DNA from: Didymella arachidicola
Taxonomy: Eukaryota; Ascomycota; Dothideomycetes; Pleosporales; Didymellaceae
Reading direction: 5' to 3'
Assembly (NCBI GenBank): GCA_016630955.3
Contig: CM049986.1
Span: 2,728,001 to 2,792,000 of the forward strand
Length of the DNA: 64,000 nt
The position numbers were made by a program, and so were the translations under genes. This document shows positions 62,891-64,000 of the stretch, piece after piece. How positions within the stretch are numbered: the stretch's first letter is position 1; each line of letters begins with the position of its first letter. Below the pieces are notes generated by a model. The model saw only the letters and a program-made list of their open reading frames with translations. It was not told the origin of the DNA and did not search any database.

Positions 62891-63809
62891 CGTGAGGTCT
62901 AAGATGTGACCAAACTGATCAGGATGCGGTGCTGGGCGTGGAAAGAGCTGTGGCAGTAGGGAGTGTGGGCAGTGATAATGTGGGTGATAGTGGATTGACC
63001 AAACAAGGGGACGCCGCTGAAGGGGAGGCTATCCAAAAACAAACGAGTGACTGCAGCTCTACCCTCACCTTCACGCAACCAAGAGAAGAGCGATGTTGAC
63101 GATAGACAAGCAGGGTGCAAGGAGAGAGAAGAATTGAGGTGCGCTTGAGAGAAAAGACGCTCCCCTTGCACGAGCTGGTCCTGCCTCCTTTGCTGAGGCA
63201 AGAGCCATGCCACAACACCACGACGCGCAGAGGGGTAGCAACAACGGCTTGCAATGACGAGAATAGGAAGTTACAGCCCTGAGGAAGGAGCACCAATTTA
63301 AGCACGATCGAGTGGCATGGCAGCCACTCCGATATTGGGCACCTACCTATCTGCCTCATCGAAGACTCAACGTCTGGTGCTCCTTCGCGCTCCGGCAGGC
63401 TCCATAGACCACCTGCAACAGCCCCTGCTCATTTTGGTCTTGAATGCACCTACACAGTCTTACCACATCCCCCCAGAGTCTGCTAGGCGAGACTGACGAC
63501 AAACTTTTCTGAGAGAGCAACGTTCTTATACCTCTCTCTTGCTCGTTCTTCCTATCGCCGCTCGGAGATCTGCGGAGGTCATTGCACACACTTGACATTA
63601 TGGCATGGACATTACAACTAGGAACAAAGGAAACCATGTACAGATTGTATGTACCCAGACGCTAGATGCCGGAAAGCCAGGAGACAAGAACGTGGTATAT
63701 GCAAACCAAAGGACGCCCAACGAGCAAACACAAGGGTATATGGCTGGGAGATGCCAACACAGACAACGCCCGCTGTAAATGAGACAAAGCAAATGTGAGG
63801 GTATATGGT
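62891..63809. other. Promoter/leader of the 1534-aa gene; no supported gene
   Basis: It holds the upstream region of the large gene and the 3' flank of the fragment at the right edge. The short minus-strand ORFs here (for example 62919-63359) show no motif. Confidence 0.4.
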
Positions 63810-64000
63810 TCACTCCGCAATGGTATGTATGTCGTTCTTCTTTTTGGTGAAAAAACGCCTGAGCGACTGAAGACTGCTCCGCTTGAGCAGTTTCTTACTT
63901 GTCGCTTCTGAATAAGTGCTGATGGAGGTTGGTGGCCTGTCTGGAGGTTCGGCAGACTTCATAGACCGCAAGTTCGAACTTGATGGCGTCGGCGTACCTC
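63810..64000 (-). CDS. C-terminal fragment of an unknown gene, cut by window edge
   Basis: From the window edge the minus strand is open for 63 codons and stops with TGA at 63812-63810. It reads TPSSSNLRSMKSAEPPDRPP, then SEATSKKLLKRSSLQSLRRF and FTKKKNDIHTIAE. The Ser/Pro-rich then Lys/Arg-rich tail looks like a genuine fungal C-terminus. The family is unknown, and the gene's start lies right of the window. Confidence 0.45.
   Translation of the reverse strand, partial: GTPTPSSSNLRSMKSAEPPDRPPTSISTYSEATSKKLLKRSSLQSLRRFFTKKKNDIHTIAE

Noticed and set aside
1..64000. Gene cluster, transposon, CRISPR or phage-like system
   Set aside because: No polyketide or peptide synthetase, transposase, reverse transcriptase or spaced direct repeats were seen; neighbours are ordinary housekeeping genes.

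Overview
The window reads as genomic DNA of a filamentous ascomycete (Pezizomycotina; Dothideomycetes is my best guess, not proven). The reasons are genes 0.3-1.8 kb apart on both strands, GT-AG introns mostly 47-59 bp long with CTRAY-like branch sites, no operons, and fungal-specific or fungal-type proteins such as Lst7, Tip20, Ski3, Vts1, Swc6, secreted PEBP and GH16. I resolved about 30 genes by joining exons by hand. I see no transposon, CRISPR array, rRNA, convincing tRNA or secondary-metabolite cluster. Layout, left: a 5'-truncated F-box gene (1-1289); LST7/folliculin (3421-4692); a 69-aa protein gene with a GC-AG intron and a possible alternative C-terminus (5992-6654); TSR4 (7012-8370); a Cys-rich F-box gene with an apparent frameshift (9135-10173); a group II PLP decarboxylase (13152-11408, minus); NOP9 (15730-13489, minus) divergent from TIP20/RINT1 (16322-19211). 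Centre: a secreted PEBP protein (20330-21126), adenylosuccinate synthetase ADE12 (21713-23232), a GST (23700-24609), two BTB genes (24801-25469 and 28281-29191) around a DapA-family aldolase/synthase, and the ribosome assembly factor RSA3 (30038-30611). Next comes the most striking feature: SKI3 is present as two divergently transcribed pieces. The N-terminal 287 residues are on the minus strand (31665-30755) and the remaining 1142 residues on the plus strand (31984-35412), with 318 bp between the two start codons. Together they make about 1429 residues, the size of an intact Ski3. Right: an ABM-like protein (36277-36989), a secreted type B carboxylesterase (38168-39935), a small LEA-like mitochondrial protein (40506-40950), an unrecognised 553-aa protein (minus), a 365-aa polyQ protein, SWC6/VPS71 (minus), an acyl-protein thioesterase with an apparent frameshift, a GH47 mannosidase, a tiny gene with a suspicious internal stop, COG5, VTS1, a GH16 glucanase-like secreted protein, a 120-aa ORF and a 1534-aa low-complexity protein (both minus), and a 3'-terminal gene fragment at the right edge. 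Functional themes are inferred only from co-location: ribosome biogenesis (TSR4, NOP9, RSA3), cytoplasmic mRNA decay (SKI3 pieces, VTS1), ER-Golgi tethering and glycan trimming (TIP20, COG5, GH47) and secreted hydrolases (carboxylesterase, GH16). These are ordinary housekeeping neighbours rather than one cluster. All intron boundaries were read by eye from splice signals, frame continuity and family resemblance. No database search was run.
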